Of a stretch of 64,000 nucleotides of DNA, positions 24,070 through 35,090 are shown piece by piece; position 1 is the first letter of the stretch, and each line of letters begins with the position of its first letter. This DNA comes from Gymnothorax reevesii (lineage: Eukaryota; Chordata; Actinopteri; Anguilliformes; Muraenidae). The position numbers were made by a program, and so were the translations under genes. The DNA is taken from positions 42,410,930 through 42,474,929 of the forward strand of contig CM056588.1 of the NCBI GenBank assembly GCA_029721435.1, written 5' to 3'. The notes beneath the pieces were generated by a model, which did not search any database, was not told where the DNA came from, and was given only the letters and a program-made list of their open reading frames with translations.

Positions 24070-24315
24070 AGCGAAGTGGACTCTATGTGCGTGCATGTGT
24101 GTCCGGTGTGTCCAGCCAACCATTATGCACCATTATGATGTCATCACATTGCTATGGTGTTTCCATAAAGACATCACTTGACAAAACCAAGTCATCCATA
24201 AGAGATCTGAATCCCAAGCCAAATCATCCGCTAGAGTCCTGAATCCCAAAAAAGCAGACGCCCGGCCCCAAGAGAACGTAGCGCGTAAGGTCTACGCGCC
24301 AGGCCAGTAGTTCAT
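24070..24315. mobile_element. Unclassified 246-bp insertion in the LINE
   Basis: The LINE reading frame is continuous on both sides but interrupted here by unrelated sequence. ATATAAT stands at both borders (24063-24069 and 24316-24322) and is a plausible 7-bp target duplication. The insert contains a repeated 'gaatcccaa' / 'agtcatcc' phrase but has no clear terminal inverted repeat, poly(A) or tRNA-like box, so its class is unknown. Confidence 0.55.
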
Positions 24316-24820
24316 ATATAATTTGGCAGCAGTAAAGGTCATTGTGTTTCTTATATACTTAAAATTGGCCAAGCTAAACTTCACTCTCTGACTCTCTGTT
24401 TTTATGTGTGTTTTGAAAGACAGACTGGAGTCAATAATGATACCCAGATATTTAACTTGTGGTACAATAGCAATATTTTGACCTGAAATTGTTGCATTGA
24501 AGTTACATTGTCTTTTAGTAAAAAAACATTCCTCACATTTTATTAACATTAAGTTCAAGACATGAACGGTTTAACCAACTGGTGATCTCCCGAGCGGAGG
24601 GGAGTTTTGCAATGGCCAGCTGTTTTATCCTAGCATGGACATATAACACAGCTTCATCAGCATATAATTGTGTTTCTACATCATGGCACACAGATGGCAG
24701 ATCATTAATATATATCGCAAAGAGAGGAGGGCCAAGTCTAGATTCTTGTGGCACCCCGGTGCACAAGTCACGAGCTGGTGAAAGTTGGTTGTTGAAAATA
24801 ACATGTTGTCTTGTACCAGT

Positions 24821-25297
24821 TGTAATGTGAATGAGCCACTAGATGGCAGTATTGACCTTTTTTTTTTTAAGCCCAGGCTGGAGCGAGATTTGGACATGTC
24901 CTGGGCATGTCTGAGATGTAAAGTTTCAGAGAATTAAAAAAAGTCTAAAAGGTGGGAGGGGTCTGCAAAAGAGTTTATAAAGAGGAAAATTGAGAGAGTA
25001 AAGTAGTAGGAGAAATTGCAAGGAGAAGGATACATTTGACCAGACCTGTCACTCTTTTTAAGACCTGTGATGCTTTTTGTGGATTTTTGCCTGTGTTGGA
25101 GCATGTTCCTCACCCGGAACATCACCAAGCAACCCAACCAAAGGGACTGTTAATATTTTTTTTCTTGTATATATCAATCTTGGTCAGTAGAGTAGCTAGT
25201 AGATTAGTTTAAAGTCTTTGTTTAATTAAATGTGTTTTAAAATTGTGTCTGTCATCCCTTGCTGTCGTAAATGTCATAACAAATTGGGGCCATAACA
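24821..25297 (+). mobile_element. Solo LTR inside the LINE
   Basis: A 477-bp segment starts TGTAATG and ends CATAACA, the TG...CA form of long terminal repeats. It is flanked by CAGT on both sides (24817-24820 and 25298-25301). Removing it with one CAGT brings the two halves of the LINE reverse transcriptase together almost in frame. A TATA-like 'tttataaag' is at 24974 and an AATTAAA at 25224, as expected for an LTR with + orientation. No internal retroelement genes remain, so it is a recombined solo LTR; the family is not identified. Confidence 0.8.
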
Positions 25298-26199
25298 CAG
25301 TTAAGTATGACTCGAACCAAACTCAGTGCTGAAGGGGAGAAATTAAAAACAGACAGTTTGGCCATAAGGACCTTATGGTTGACCGTGTCAAAAGCTTTGC
25401 GAAAGTCTAAAAATACTGCACCCTCAACACCTCCCCCATCAACCACTGCTTGGACCTTTTCTGTAAACAAACAGTTTGCTGTTTTGGTAGAATGATGAGC
25501 CCTGAAGCCAAACTGTTTTGGATGAAGGTTAAATTCACTATTATTTAAGAAGAGAACAAGCTCCTCCGATACCCACTTCTCAGCAGCCTTGGATATCGCA
25601 GGTAAAATGCTAATTGGGCGGTAATTGCAGACATCGTCTTGGTCATCTGACTTGAAGATAGGAGATACAATCGCAGTTTTCCAAGCACTTGGAAAGGTCA
25701 CCTGTGATAGTGACGAGTTAATAATATGTGTGATGGGACGGATTAGGTATTCTTTCAGAGATTTAAGCATTTGCAAATCCATACCAATATATATCCTTAG
25801 CTGTTGAGGTTTTCAGAGAATTAATCATTGCTTTTGTTTTTAGCTCAGAGATGGATTGAATGGAAAAGAAAGTTTTGCTTTCATCAACTGTAAAAGTGTT
25901 TTCTGCAGTGAAAGGGAAATACTGTGCAATTTCAGCAACAGAATTGATAAAATATTCATTGAAAGCTACAGCAATTTATGCTGGATCTTGCACCAGTTTA
26001 CCTTCCAGTTGGGACTTCTTATTTTTTCCCTGTCAAGTACAAAATCGTAGTTTATCATAAGTTATCATGTTCTTGACAAGTGAAATTTTCCTAGCCCATG
26101 GACAATCTAGAAATGAATCAAATTATCTCACCTCATTAGCAGATTTTTTTTTTTTGAGGGAAAAGAGTGGGAAATAGGAATTAATAAATCATTGAAAAA

Positions 26200-26385
26200 A
26201 TAAAAGTATGAGTAATTGGCAGGAGTAGAAGTGTTAATGGTTGTAATTGAAGTGGTACTAGTCGAGTACCTCTAGTGGTAATAGTATTAGCCAGAGTGAT
26301 ATCATAAGTATCGATAGCAGTTGTAATAACAGCAGTAATATGGCAGGCATTAGCAGCAGTGGTTGTAGCAGCTGACACAGGGAGT
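26200..26385. repeat. Degenerate trinucleotide repeat (GTA/GCA-like)
   Basis: Words such as agtagaagt, ggtaatagtatta, gcagttgtaataacagcagtaata repeat with a period of three, as an old (AGT/AGC)n array. Frames open through it are composition effects. Confidence 0.7.
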
Positions 26386-26569
26386 GAACATTAAAGCTCA
26401 GGTTTACATTAGCACTGAGGGGAGGCTCTCGGCTGGCTGCTGTGCTTCAGATTGGCCTCATACTAGTGAACAGGATGAAGAATAGCAGGGCTGGGTAATT
26501 ATGCATTAAGTGGGGCTCATATATCACTGCACTGAGGCCTTGGTGATAACGCTAGCTGCACTGTACATG

Positions 26570-26890
26570 TGTATGTGCACGTTTGTGTGTTTGTACATGA
26601 GTGTGCGATGAGTGGATGTGTGTATTTGTGTGCGTGTGTGTGTGCGTGCATGCACGTCCGCGCATTAGTGTGTGGTGTGTGGATGTGTCTATGTGTGCGT
26701 GTGTGTGTGTGCATGTGTGTTGTGTGGATGTCTGGGGGCACGTATACAAGGATGTGTGTGTGTAAATGTGTTTGTGTATATGTACTCTATGTTTGTCAGT
26801 GTGTACATTTGGGTGTGAGTGTGTGAGCATGGGTGTGTTTGTGTATGTTTATGTTTGGTTCTATATATATATTTGTGTGTGTGTATATAT
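26570..26890. repeat. GT-rich tract
   Basis: Irregular GTGTGT sequence with a TATATATATA patch near 26862 and again near 26885. Confidence 0.85.
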
Positions 26891-27679
26891 CAGCAGTGAT
26901 TGCGGGCCCAGGCTTCATTTATTGCTCTGTTAGCCTGTGACTCAAGTTGCATCAGAATCTTGTACTTTTGGGTAGCAGTGGGTAATTTTTCACATTCTGG
27001 GGCTGTGTGTTTGGGTTCTGCAGGGCCGATTCCTCCGTGTGGGTCAGGCTTGAGCCGGCTGGGCTCGACCATTGCGCAGCAGGGAAGCAAGTTAAAAACC
27101 CGGTGCACGTTGTTATGGACGCTAATGCGAGGACGATGGCCCAGCGCGATAGCGTTGGCTGGGAATGGGGGATAGTAGCCAGTTACGAGACTGCGCTCAG
27201 AGTTCACCTCTGCCTCGCTCCAGTGCTGAGCCGGCAGAATCGAGACACGAAAGAGGAGAAGAGAAAAAAACTGCTTTAAATGAGGGTCGTGCCCCGCTGG
27301 AATACTGTACGGGTGAAAAGTGCAGCGTCTGGTCGGGACGCCCACACAGATGGGGCGTTTAACAACTGTGGCAAGAGGTAACAGGGGAGAGACACCCCAC
27401 CCCCACCCTCTGCTTGTCCCGTATCTCCTATTCCTGCAGCTGGCTAACAGAGCCCCTGGATTACCTACATTACATGCTGACCTCAGCCCCTGCAGCTGGG
27501 CCAATCAGGAGCTGTGTTACATTACAACCTCAGGGACAGCTTTACTTTACAATCTGACCCCAGGATCTCAGGCTGGACCAATCTTGAACACTGTTAGATT
27601 TCAGTTTGATCCCAAACCCGCTGGTGGGCCAGATCAGGAGCTGCGTTATATTACAGCCTGTTTAAAGCCTCACTGGATT
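26891..27679. other. Intronic stretch, nothing recognised
   Basis: Complex, fairly G/C-rich DNA (26890-27300) with a minus-strand open frame of 204 codons (26890-27504). I see no family motif in it and no codon regularity. I therefore do not call a gene. From about 27430 a worn ~75-base repetition ('gctgggccaatcaggagctg' / 'gggccagatcaggagctg') is visible. Confidence 0.4.
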
Positions 27680-27990
27680 TACAACCCCAGTTCCAAAAAT
27701 GTTGGGATGCTGCGTAACATGTAATGCAAAGCAATTGCAGAATGCAATGATTTACAAATCTCATAAACTGATATTTTATTCACAGTAAAACATGGACAAC
27801 ATATCAGATGTTAAAAGTGAGACATTTTACCATTTCATTAAAAATATTAGATCATTTTGAAATTGATGGCAGTAACACATCTCAAAAAAGTTGGGACAGG
27901 GCCATGTTTACCATTGCTTAGTATCCCCTCTTCACCACTTCAGCACTCAGTCTCTTCTACTGCGAAGCCGTCCTGTTGTGATGGTTGCAG

Positions 27991-28429
27991 CAGGGGTGAA
28001 AGTAAGCCTGAACGCAGCGGTATGCCGCACTGGGAGGAGATATACAGTCTTCTACAGCCGGTACACAGGGGTACGCCTCGGAAGAGCGACTTTCACCCCT
28101 GCACACAATGTGAGCCCTTTCAATTTTCAAGCGAATTTCTCCAAAATAAATATTAATTTCTTGAATACATGAAAATCATCAACAGAATGTGCCGCCTGTG
28201 ACGTGTTGACGTAGATTTTAGTGCGCTGGACAAAAGTAATCATTTGTAGTCGCTTACCGCTTACAGTGATATGTTGCAACTTGTAGGTGTATGTTTAAGA
28301 CAAACAAAAGTTCATAAGTTAAAAGTTATAGTGTTTGCGAAGATACATAGTACCTATCATCTTAATTAAAAACTTTGAGTAGCACAGTTCCTGCAAGAAT
28401 AGAAAGTAAGAATCTTACTTTCACCCCTG
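27991..28429. mobile_element. hAT MITE nested in Tc1-like element A
   Basis: Ends 'caggggtgaaagtaag' and 'cttactttcacccctg' are perfect inverted repeats. The flanks GGTTGCAG (27983-27990) and GGATGCAG (28430-28437) are an 8-bp target duplication with one mismatch. The sequence on each side belongs to the Tc1 element, so this insertion is younger than the Tc1 copy. No coding region; 439 bp. Confidence 0.92.
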
Positions 28430-28437
28430 GGATGCAG

Positions 28438-29164
28438 TATGTAGTTTGGTATTGTTTTGCTGAAATATGCAAGACCTTCCCTGAAAGAGACTTTGTTTGG
28501 ATGGGTACAAACCTCTATATACTTTTCAGCACTGATAATGCCTTTCCAGATGTGTAAGCTCTCCACGCCATAGGCACTAATGCAGCCTGATACCATCAGA
28601 GTTGTAGGCGTTTGAACTGTGCGCTGATAATAAGTTTGATGATCCCACTCCTCTTTAGACCGTACGTCACGGCATCTGTGATTTCCTAAACAAATTTCAA
28701 GTGTTTATTCATCTCACCACAGAACAGTTTCTCATTCTGCCTCAGTCCAATTTAAAATAACTTTGGCCCAGAGAAGACGGCGGTGTTACTGGATTGTGTT
28801 CAGATACGCCTTTCTTCTGTGCATGATACAGCTCTGGCTTGCATTTGTTGATTGCATGGCAAACTGTGTTTACAGACAGTGATTTCTGGAAGTCTTCCTG
28901 AGCCCATGCAGTGCATTCTAGTGCAGAATTATGTCTGTTTTTAATGCAGTGCCACCTGATGGCCCGAAGATCATAAACATCCAATATTGACCTTCGGACG
29001 TATCCCTTGCGCAAAAATATTTCTCCAGATTTTCTGAATCTTTTGATGATATTATGTTCTGTAGATTCAAAGTCATCGCATTTTGCACAGATTGGTGAAC
29101 ATGTGCCCATCTTTACTTCTGAGAGACTCTGCTTCTCTAAAATGTTCTTTTTATACCCAGTCAT
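28438..29164 (-). pseudogene. Tc1-like transposase relic
   Basis: The minus strand from 29164 downwards encodes a worn N-terminal Tc1 transposase region. It starts with 'SEVKMGTCSPI' and contains helix-turn-helix-like parts ('IIKRFRKSGEI', 'VNTVCHAINKC'). It continues, with frame breaks, into 'GCISAYGVESLHIWKG' near 28540-28590, which aligns with the catalytic half of the family. Several stops and shifts, and the hAT insertion, exclude function. Confidence 0.75.
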
Positions 29165-29492
29165 GGTACTGACCTGTAGCCAACCTAATTAGTTGCAAAA
29201 TGCTCCTCCAGCTGTTTTTTATTTGTACCACTTAATTTTCCAGCCTTTTGTTGCCCCTGTCCCAACTTTTTTGAGATGTGTTGCTGCCATCAAATTGAAA
29301 TTGAGCTAATATTTTTCTTGAAATGGTAAAATGTCTTGCTTTCAACATCTGATATGTTGTCTGTGTTCTATTTTGAATAAAATATGTGTTTATTTGCAGG
29401 ATTTGAGAGATTTGAGGGGTTTGATAATCATTGCATTCTGTTTTTATTTACAATTTACACAGCATCCCAACTTTTTTGGAATTGGGGTTGTA

Positions 29493-30640
29493 TCTATCAG
29501 ACGCAGCCTGGTTACTGTGGCTACCTGAAGCTGAGCTCTGTGTGATTACACTGCATAGATAGCCCCACCCACCTGTCAGAGCATTTGTACTGTAAACGCA
29601 GCAGAATTAGGCAATGCTCAGTCCTGCCCCCAAATACACACACAAGCACACACATGTGCGCACACAAGCACATGCACACAGGTGTATACAAGCACATAAA
29701 CACGTGTTTACAGTGAAACACTTCTCATACACAGGAGGAGGTAGGCACAAATACATGCGTGTGAGCTGACATACAATCTCATGCACACACAGTGACAACT
29801 CACACACAGGTACTTTTTCCTGTCCCCTTTGGCTCTGCAAATTTTTGGCAAAAACAAGCTCTTGAATTGGAAGGGGAAACAGGTTTAGTCCGGCTCACAC
29901 CTGCTTACTTTACCCCCCTAACACACACACACGCACACACACACCCTGACTGTCCCTCTCAGGCATAAGTCAGCAGTAAAGTGAGACCGAGACACAGTTT
30001 GGGGGGACAAGGCTCATTCAGAGGAGACTGGAGGAAACTGTAGATTAGAGGTCTCCAGGGGATTTTATCCCCCAAACCCCACCCACCCACAAACCCCACC
30101 CCACCCCCTCAGGCTCAGAGGCATCTCTTCACTTTATTCCACATTGGACAGAAATGTGTTTCGGGAGACTGGTGCACATGCTCTCATTGCAAATATTTCT
30201 TTAAGCGTTTTCCTCCCAAAAATAGGCCATGGCTGCGTTTTCCAGGTTAAATGTTTTCAAATGTTTTATTTATTTATTTATTTATTTTTGATAACGCATA
30301 GGGTTGAAAAACACCATGTTTGGGTCATTCGTACATAAAAGTGGGTTTGATAAAGTAAGGGAAGAGAGTAGATTTGATTTGAAGACGGTGAAATAGAGGA
30401 AGCGGACTGTGGATGGGGGCGGGAGGAGGTAGAAAGGGCAGTCACATGACCCAGGATTGGTCTGACCTCACCTGCAGTCCATCTGCAGCATATTACTATG
30501 CACTGTGAAGCTGGCGAGTGCTGTGATCATTATGAGATCAGTGCATCATGTGACTAAAGAGCAAGCGAAGCAGCTCCGAATTTCACATCTCCAAATAAAT
30601 GAGCTGTCTTTTCATATTCTCAGAACGGGTGTGGATGCTT
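29493..30640. other. Intronic stretch with small simple repeats
   Basis: (CA)n at about 29637-29660 and 29920-29942, a C-rich piece near 30070-30110 and (TTTA)n at 30263-30288. No gene seen. Confidence 0.5.
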
Positions 30641-30651
30641 CTGCTTGAGTG

Positions 30652-30992
30652 CAGGTGTGTGTGTTTGTGTGTGTGTGTGTAGATGAGTGTGAGTAGGTGT
30701 GTGTGCACGTGCATATCCATTTGTGAGAATGCATATGAATGTAGATGTGTGTGTGTTTTTATGAGTGTGTGTACGTGTGTGTTGATGAGTGAGTGAGTGT
30801 ATGTGTGTGTGTATTGGTGAGAGTGTATGTGTGTGTGTGTGTGTATTGGTGAGTGTGGGTGTGTGTGTGTGTGTGTATTGGTGAGTGTGTGTGTGTGCGT
30901 GTGTATTGGTGAGTGTGAGTGTGTGTGTGTGTGTGTATTGGTGAGTGTGTGTGAGCGTGTGTGTGTATGTGTGTGTGTATTGGTGAGTGAGG

Positions 30993-31034
<42 letters not shown>

Positions 31035-31072
31035 TGGTGAATGAGTGCGTGTGTGTGTGTGTGTGTGTAAGA
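30652..31072. repeat. GT array with interspersed ATTGGTGAG words
   Basis: More than 400 bases of (GT)n in which 'attggtgagtg' or 'attggtgagag' recurs about seven times, at irregular spacing of 25-70 bases. This makes a compound minisatellite on a microsatellite base. Open frames up to 219 codons here are His-Thr or Cys-Val repeats, not genes. Confidence 0.92.
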
Positions 31073-31219
31073 CAGATGTACAAAAGTAGGAGTGCAGGAG
31101 GAATGCAGTGATGACAGCAGAAGTGGTCCTTCAGGTCTCTCCGGCCCCTGATGAAGAGGGTGTGTGTGGGGGGAGGGGGGGGTTAGTGAATTAGAGGAAC
31201 ACGCGACCCGCGCGTGTTT

Positions 31220-31310
31220 AAGGCTCTCTCTCCACCTCTCCCTCGCTCTTTCTTTCTCTCTCTGTCCTTCTCTCTTCATCCCTCTCTCTCTCTCTGTCCC
31301 TCAGCCCCTC
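31220..31310. repeat. CT-rich pyrimidine tract
   Basis: CTCTCT, CTTTCT and CCCTCT words for about 90 bases. Confidence 0.8.
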
Positions 31311-31519
31311 GCGTGCTGTTTTCCTCTCGGGCAGTGTTACGTGCGAGCTGCAGTGGAAACATGTGGGATCGCTCAGCGCTGAGATTCGGCCAGCATCTGA
31401 TTTTCCAGAGTTTTCCGACACTCACCCCCACCTGCCGGGGAGGGGGGGACCAGAATGGCCTGTAGAGCTTATTACACACAAAATCATTTTCATACCGGGG
31501 TCTTTATAAACTTCAGTCC

Positions 31520-31965
31520 TGTGTGTGTGTGTGGTGGGCTTGAATAATTGCATGTCTGTTTGTTTGTTTGTTTGTGTGTTTGCATGGCTGTGTTTTTGTG
31601 TGAGCTTGTATGTGCCTCTGTGTTTGTGGTCTCTGGTTATTGAGAGTCAGATGACTTCTTTGTGCATAGCTTTGACATTCTCAGCAATCGCATCAGTGTG
31701 CCATAACTGGTAATAACTGCAAGTGAGCATTTTTGTGTGTGTATCTACGTGCACTGATCTTGCGTGTGTCTGTGTGTGCGTGTCTCTGTGTGTGTGTGTG
31801 TGTGTATGAATGCCTACCTGTTTGTATGTGTGCGTATTTACCTGCTTGTGTGTATGTGTGTGTGCATGCATGCCGATTCCTGTGTGTGTTTGTGTGTATG
31901 TGTTTGTGCATGCCAATGTTGCATGCCTGCGGGCATGTATGCGTGTGTGTGATTCTGTGTGTGTT
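31520..31965. repeat. GT/GTTT-rich tract
   Basis: (GTTT)n at about 31557-31577 and (GT)n at about 31783-31806 inside a broad GT-rich area ending near 31965. Confidence 0.85.
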
Positions 31966-33000
31966 CACACAGAGCAGCAGGCCAGGGTTGACACCAATAC
32001 TAGCCATTTCGTCAATGAAACAGACTCTTCATGTGATTGGCTGGTGGTTAATCACAAGTATTGATTGAACTCCGCACCATCAGATCCCTGCTTCCTGTTA
32101 CAGATCTATAAACAGCAGGTGGGAGGGGCCTGAAAGCTCAATAATGAGATGGAGGACCATGTTAATCAATACTTTCCCGGTCACATGGGCAGCCTCCTCT
32201 TTTTCAGGGCCCGCTTTCTTCCCCTGAGGACTCTTCTTACGCTGGGAGTGCATCACTGTCCCAGCTTAACTGCCCGATTTACCCTTCCCCTGCACCCCCA
32301 GCACCTGTGCAGTGCCCCTCCCCTAGGTTTGTTCTGCACGGCTCTGGTGGTCATTTACGCCCACTTGTTAATTGGGAAAAGTTATTTCCTGATCAAAAAG
32401 GACATTTTATAAAGGGCTGGCTCTTGTTTTGCCAGAGGGTGTGTGCCTGTGTGCGTGTACACGTGTGCATGTGCCTGTCTCTGTTTTGGCCCTTGTAACA
32501 TATCCTATAAATGCTGGCCTAAATAAAGAATTAAAATTTGTTTTTGCCATCCATCTTCTCATGAAGACGTGCAGTCAAAACAAAAGAATCACAAATAAAC
32601 AGTTTTCTCTTTGCAGGGCTGAATTGTCTGGACGCCTGAGTGTGATGTGTTTACGTGAGTCGTGCTGTTTTCTGGCAAATGTAGCACATTTTCTATTTGT
32701 TTGTTTGATCAGAATTGAAAGATTGCTGTTTGTAACTGTCATACACTGGGCCTGCAGCATATATTTACTGAGGCATTTACACAATGGTTATTTGCTCAAT
32801 GGTTTGACACTGTATCATATCTGAACTTGAACATGAGCCCAGCTGCCTCGCCATCAATGGTTTTCTATTCCTGCAGCACATGAAAACTCTTTGCACGGTG
32901 TCTGTATATAGAACAGATATGATGCGTAAACATTGTGTATGATAAAATATGATGTGTGTACATTCTGAGGTTTTGGGTGCATGGCTATGATTTGAGAGGG
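31966..33000. other. Intronic stretch, nothing recognised
   Basis: No repeat ends and no exon. A short phrase at about 32138-32165 can be read as LNNEMEDHV, faintly like the KCNQ1 assembly domain, but without splice sites in the right places. I do not call it. Confidence 0.4.
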
Positions 33001-33004
33001 TTTT

Positions 33005-33950
33005 TTTGTTTTTAATTAACCTTTATTTAACCTGGTTATTAGCCTATTGAGGTCTAGGACCTTTTTTGCCAGGGAGACCTGGCTAAGAAAGGCAGCAACA
33101 CATGTCTGTAACACAAAATTAAAAACAATAAACATAACATTGAGAAGCATAAATGGAGCTAAGTACAGAGCAGATATATAAATAATAGATAGTGATCCTA
33201 TAAAATGCAAATTTTTGATGACTCTGATGATATTGAAGTACAGCAACACTGTCCAATGGGTTTACGTTCAAGGTCCTTTAAAATCATACCGAACGCATCA
33301 TAAGTAAGTAATTCTGGCAGTTTTAAATCTTTTTGAAGGGTGTTTCATGTAAAAGGGGCAGCATATTTGAATGTTCTTTCTCCTAACTCCGTGCGGACAC
33401 GCAGAACAGTCAATTGCACAGTATCTTTTGAGCGAAGGCCATATTGGCTTTGGCTTCTGAGGATATATGTACATAAATATGGAGGGACCAGCCCAAGGAG
33501 CGTTTTATAAATAAAACCCAACCAATGCATCCGTCTGCGTACGTACAAAGAAGGCTAAATAGATTCTGCGTTCAAGATACAGTGGTGGGTGAGACATTTA
33601 CTTCCCATGACAAATCTTAAAGTGCAATGATACACAGAATCAGATTCTGGATTGGGCTGAAGCATCCATGTGTAACACATACCCATAATCTATCAAAGAC
33701 AAGAGGGTTGATGATACAAGATATTTTCTGACTCTAAATGAAAAGCAGGATTTGTTTTGAAAATAGAAGCCTCATTTCACCTTTAGCTTAGAAACCAAGT
33801 TGGCAATGTGAGAATTAAAAGATAATTGCTGATCAATGACAAAACACAAGTACTTATAACTGGATACTAGTTCAGTGGGTGATTCTGACTCTCCCAGTAG
33901 ATAATAAATTGAGCACTGTCCATGTGAAGTCTGCATACAGGTTAAGGAGC
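33005..33950 (-). mobile_element. LINE fragment (L2/CR1-like), 3' half of reverse transcriptase
   Basis: On the minus strand the C-terminal third of a non-LTR retrotransposon polyprotein can be read. 'FVIDQQLSFNSHI' and 'NKSCFSF' lie at 33740-33870, 'LLSLIDYGYVLHMDA' at about 33670-33710, and 'RRRMHWLGFIYKTLLG' with 'ERTFKYAAP' at 33345-33548. The latter are the usual C-terminal motifs. Stops and shifts are present. Its 3' tail near 33005-33060 has the 'aacctttatttaacctgg' phrase common in fish LINE tails. It is 5'-truncated. Confidence 0.85.
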
Positions 33951-35030
33951 TGTGCGTTGGTTTTTATGGGTTTGTCTTACCTCAATTGATCAGGGCTTTC
34001 ACAGTGACTTGTTGGGGCCGTTGCTTTATGGCTGTAATATAACCCTTTATTGTGTTTTAACCCTGCGCGAACAGATGTGTTTATAATGCATTTATGCTTG
34101 TCATTAATGGCCTGTCCGCGAGTTGTCATCGCTACGCATTGTGATCTGAGCTTCTAGGTTGCTAAGGATGTCTAGTTTGCTGACTCCGCCCCTCGCATGG
34201 AATGGGCGGGGTTACATTAAATCTGAGGCTGCATTCGAATTGTCTTTTTTGCTTCGGAAAGTTCCTAACTCCTAGAATAATTATGACCCGGAAGCATTTG
34301 CTTGTCAGCCATGATATTTGTGTTCAAATTCCTTATATGTAAAGGAATGGCGCTTCAATGCTTCCTAACTTATCACCTTTAGCATATGGCTCTCTGAACC
34401 ATCTTATACGAAACGAAAGGAGATCACACCATCCCACTATTTATATTATATAAATAGATATATTTATATTATTTAATTATACAGTATGTGTGCATTATGT
34501 GAGTGTGTACAAGAGCAGAGTGTGTGGTGTTTTGTGTATGTGTATGAGATCGAGTGAGGAGTATATTTGTGCATTACATTTGTGCATATGAGAGTCAGAC
34601 CAGAGTGTATGGGTGTATGAGCCTGAGAGAGGAGTGCGTGTGTGTGCGTATATGTGTGTTATACGTGTGTAAGGTTGCGAGAGAGTGCATTATATTGTAA
34701 TTGGCCGATAGGCCAGTTTGAGGTTGGGTGTATCTCACTGTTTACTTTGTAACTCTTCAAACTGCTTTTTATGGTGATAATAAATGGTGACTGAGGGAGA
34801 CAGCCCTGAGCTCGCGGGCATACGCACCGCACACATGTACGTACACGCACAGACACACACACAATATCCACACGAGTGACAGTTTAAAGTATCTGGTGAA
34901 GGATGACTCATCTGTCCATATCTTTTTTCACATCTCTGTGGACCACTGCCTGTGGTATTTACACCACTCAACTTTTAGATGTGAGATATTTGAACTCTCA
35001 GAGAGAAATATATGTCAGGCCAAGGCACAA
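33951..35030. other. Intronic stretch, GT patches only
   Basis: A TATATAAATAGATATA-type patch near 34440-34480 and weak GT-rich DNA at 34500-34680. The phrase 'gaggctgcattcgaattg' at about 34225 may belong to an old repeat. No gene seen. Confidence 0.4.
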
Positions 35031-35035
35031 GCATC

Positions 35036-35090
35036 ATGGTCAGAATCAGAATACTAAATTGATCCTCGTTGGGCAAATGGCTTTTGCTGT
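35036..35090. repeat. Retroelement tail fragment
   Basis: 'ggtcagaatcagaatactaa' followed by 'attgatcctcgttgggcaaa' closely resembles the 'agaatcagaatactttattgatcccc' end of a common fish retroelement. Only this end is recognisable. Confidence 0.5.

Larger units (their letters stand above)
22760..26130 (-). mobile_element. L2/CR1-like LINE remnant, minus strand, with nested insertions
   Basis: Reverse transcriptase sequence is readable on the minus strand, from right to left. An N-terminal RT part at 25300-25790 contains 'NYRPISILP', 'QFGFRAHHST' and 'VFLDFRKAFDTVNHK'. Next come 'GVPQESRLGPPLFAIYINDL' and the YAD catalytic box at 24660-24770 (YADD is changed to YADE), then 'VKYLGIIIDSSLSFKTHI' at about 24420-24480. 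The C-terminal end ('WNSLPAHIKDTDTF') lies at 23620-23740. Stops and frameshifts make it dead. It is broken by a solo LTR (24821-25297), a short insert (24070-24315) and a hAT MITE (23099-23611). The outer limits are approximate. Confidence 0.85.
27682..29490 (-). mobile_element. Tc1/mariner-like element A, degenerate
   Basis: Terminal inverted repeats 'caaccccagttccaaaaatg' (left) and '(c)ttttttggaattggggttg' (right) lie between TA dinucleotides at 27680-27681 and 29491-29492. Second, inner repeats also match ('catctcaaaaaagttgggac' near 27879; its complement near 29259). The element is 1809 bp, of which 439 are a later hAT insertion. The orientation of the transposase relic is minus. I know this type as a very common fish Tc1-like family. 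Confidence 0.9.

Noticed and set aside
26890..27504. 204-codon open frame on the minus strand
   Set aside because: No recognisable motif and no splice or promoter context; it overlaps other open frames on the + strand in a G/C-rich segment where stops are rarer.
30583..31279. Thr-His-rich frames up to 219 codons on the minus strand
   Set aside because: Translation of CA repeats; the same holds for similar frames at 7.4-8.0, 26.5-26.8, 31.7-32.0 and 57.5-58.0 kb.
32138..32175. Possible upstream kcnq1 exon (LNNEMEDHV, like LNRVEDKV)
   Set aside because: No acceptor or donor in suitable positions, and the similarity covers only a few residues. Likely chance.
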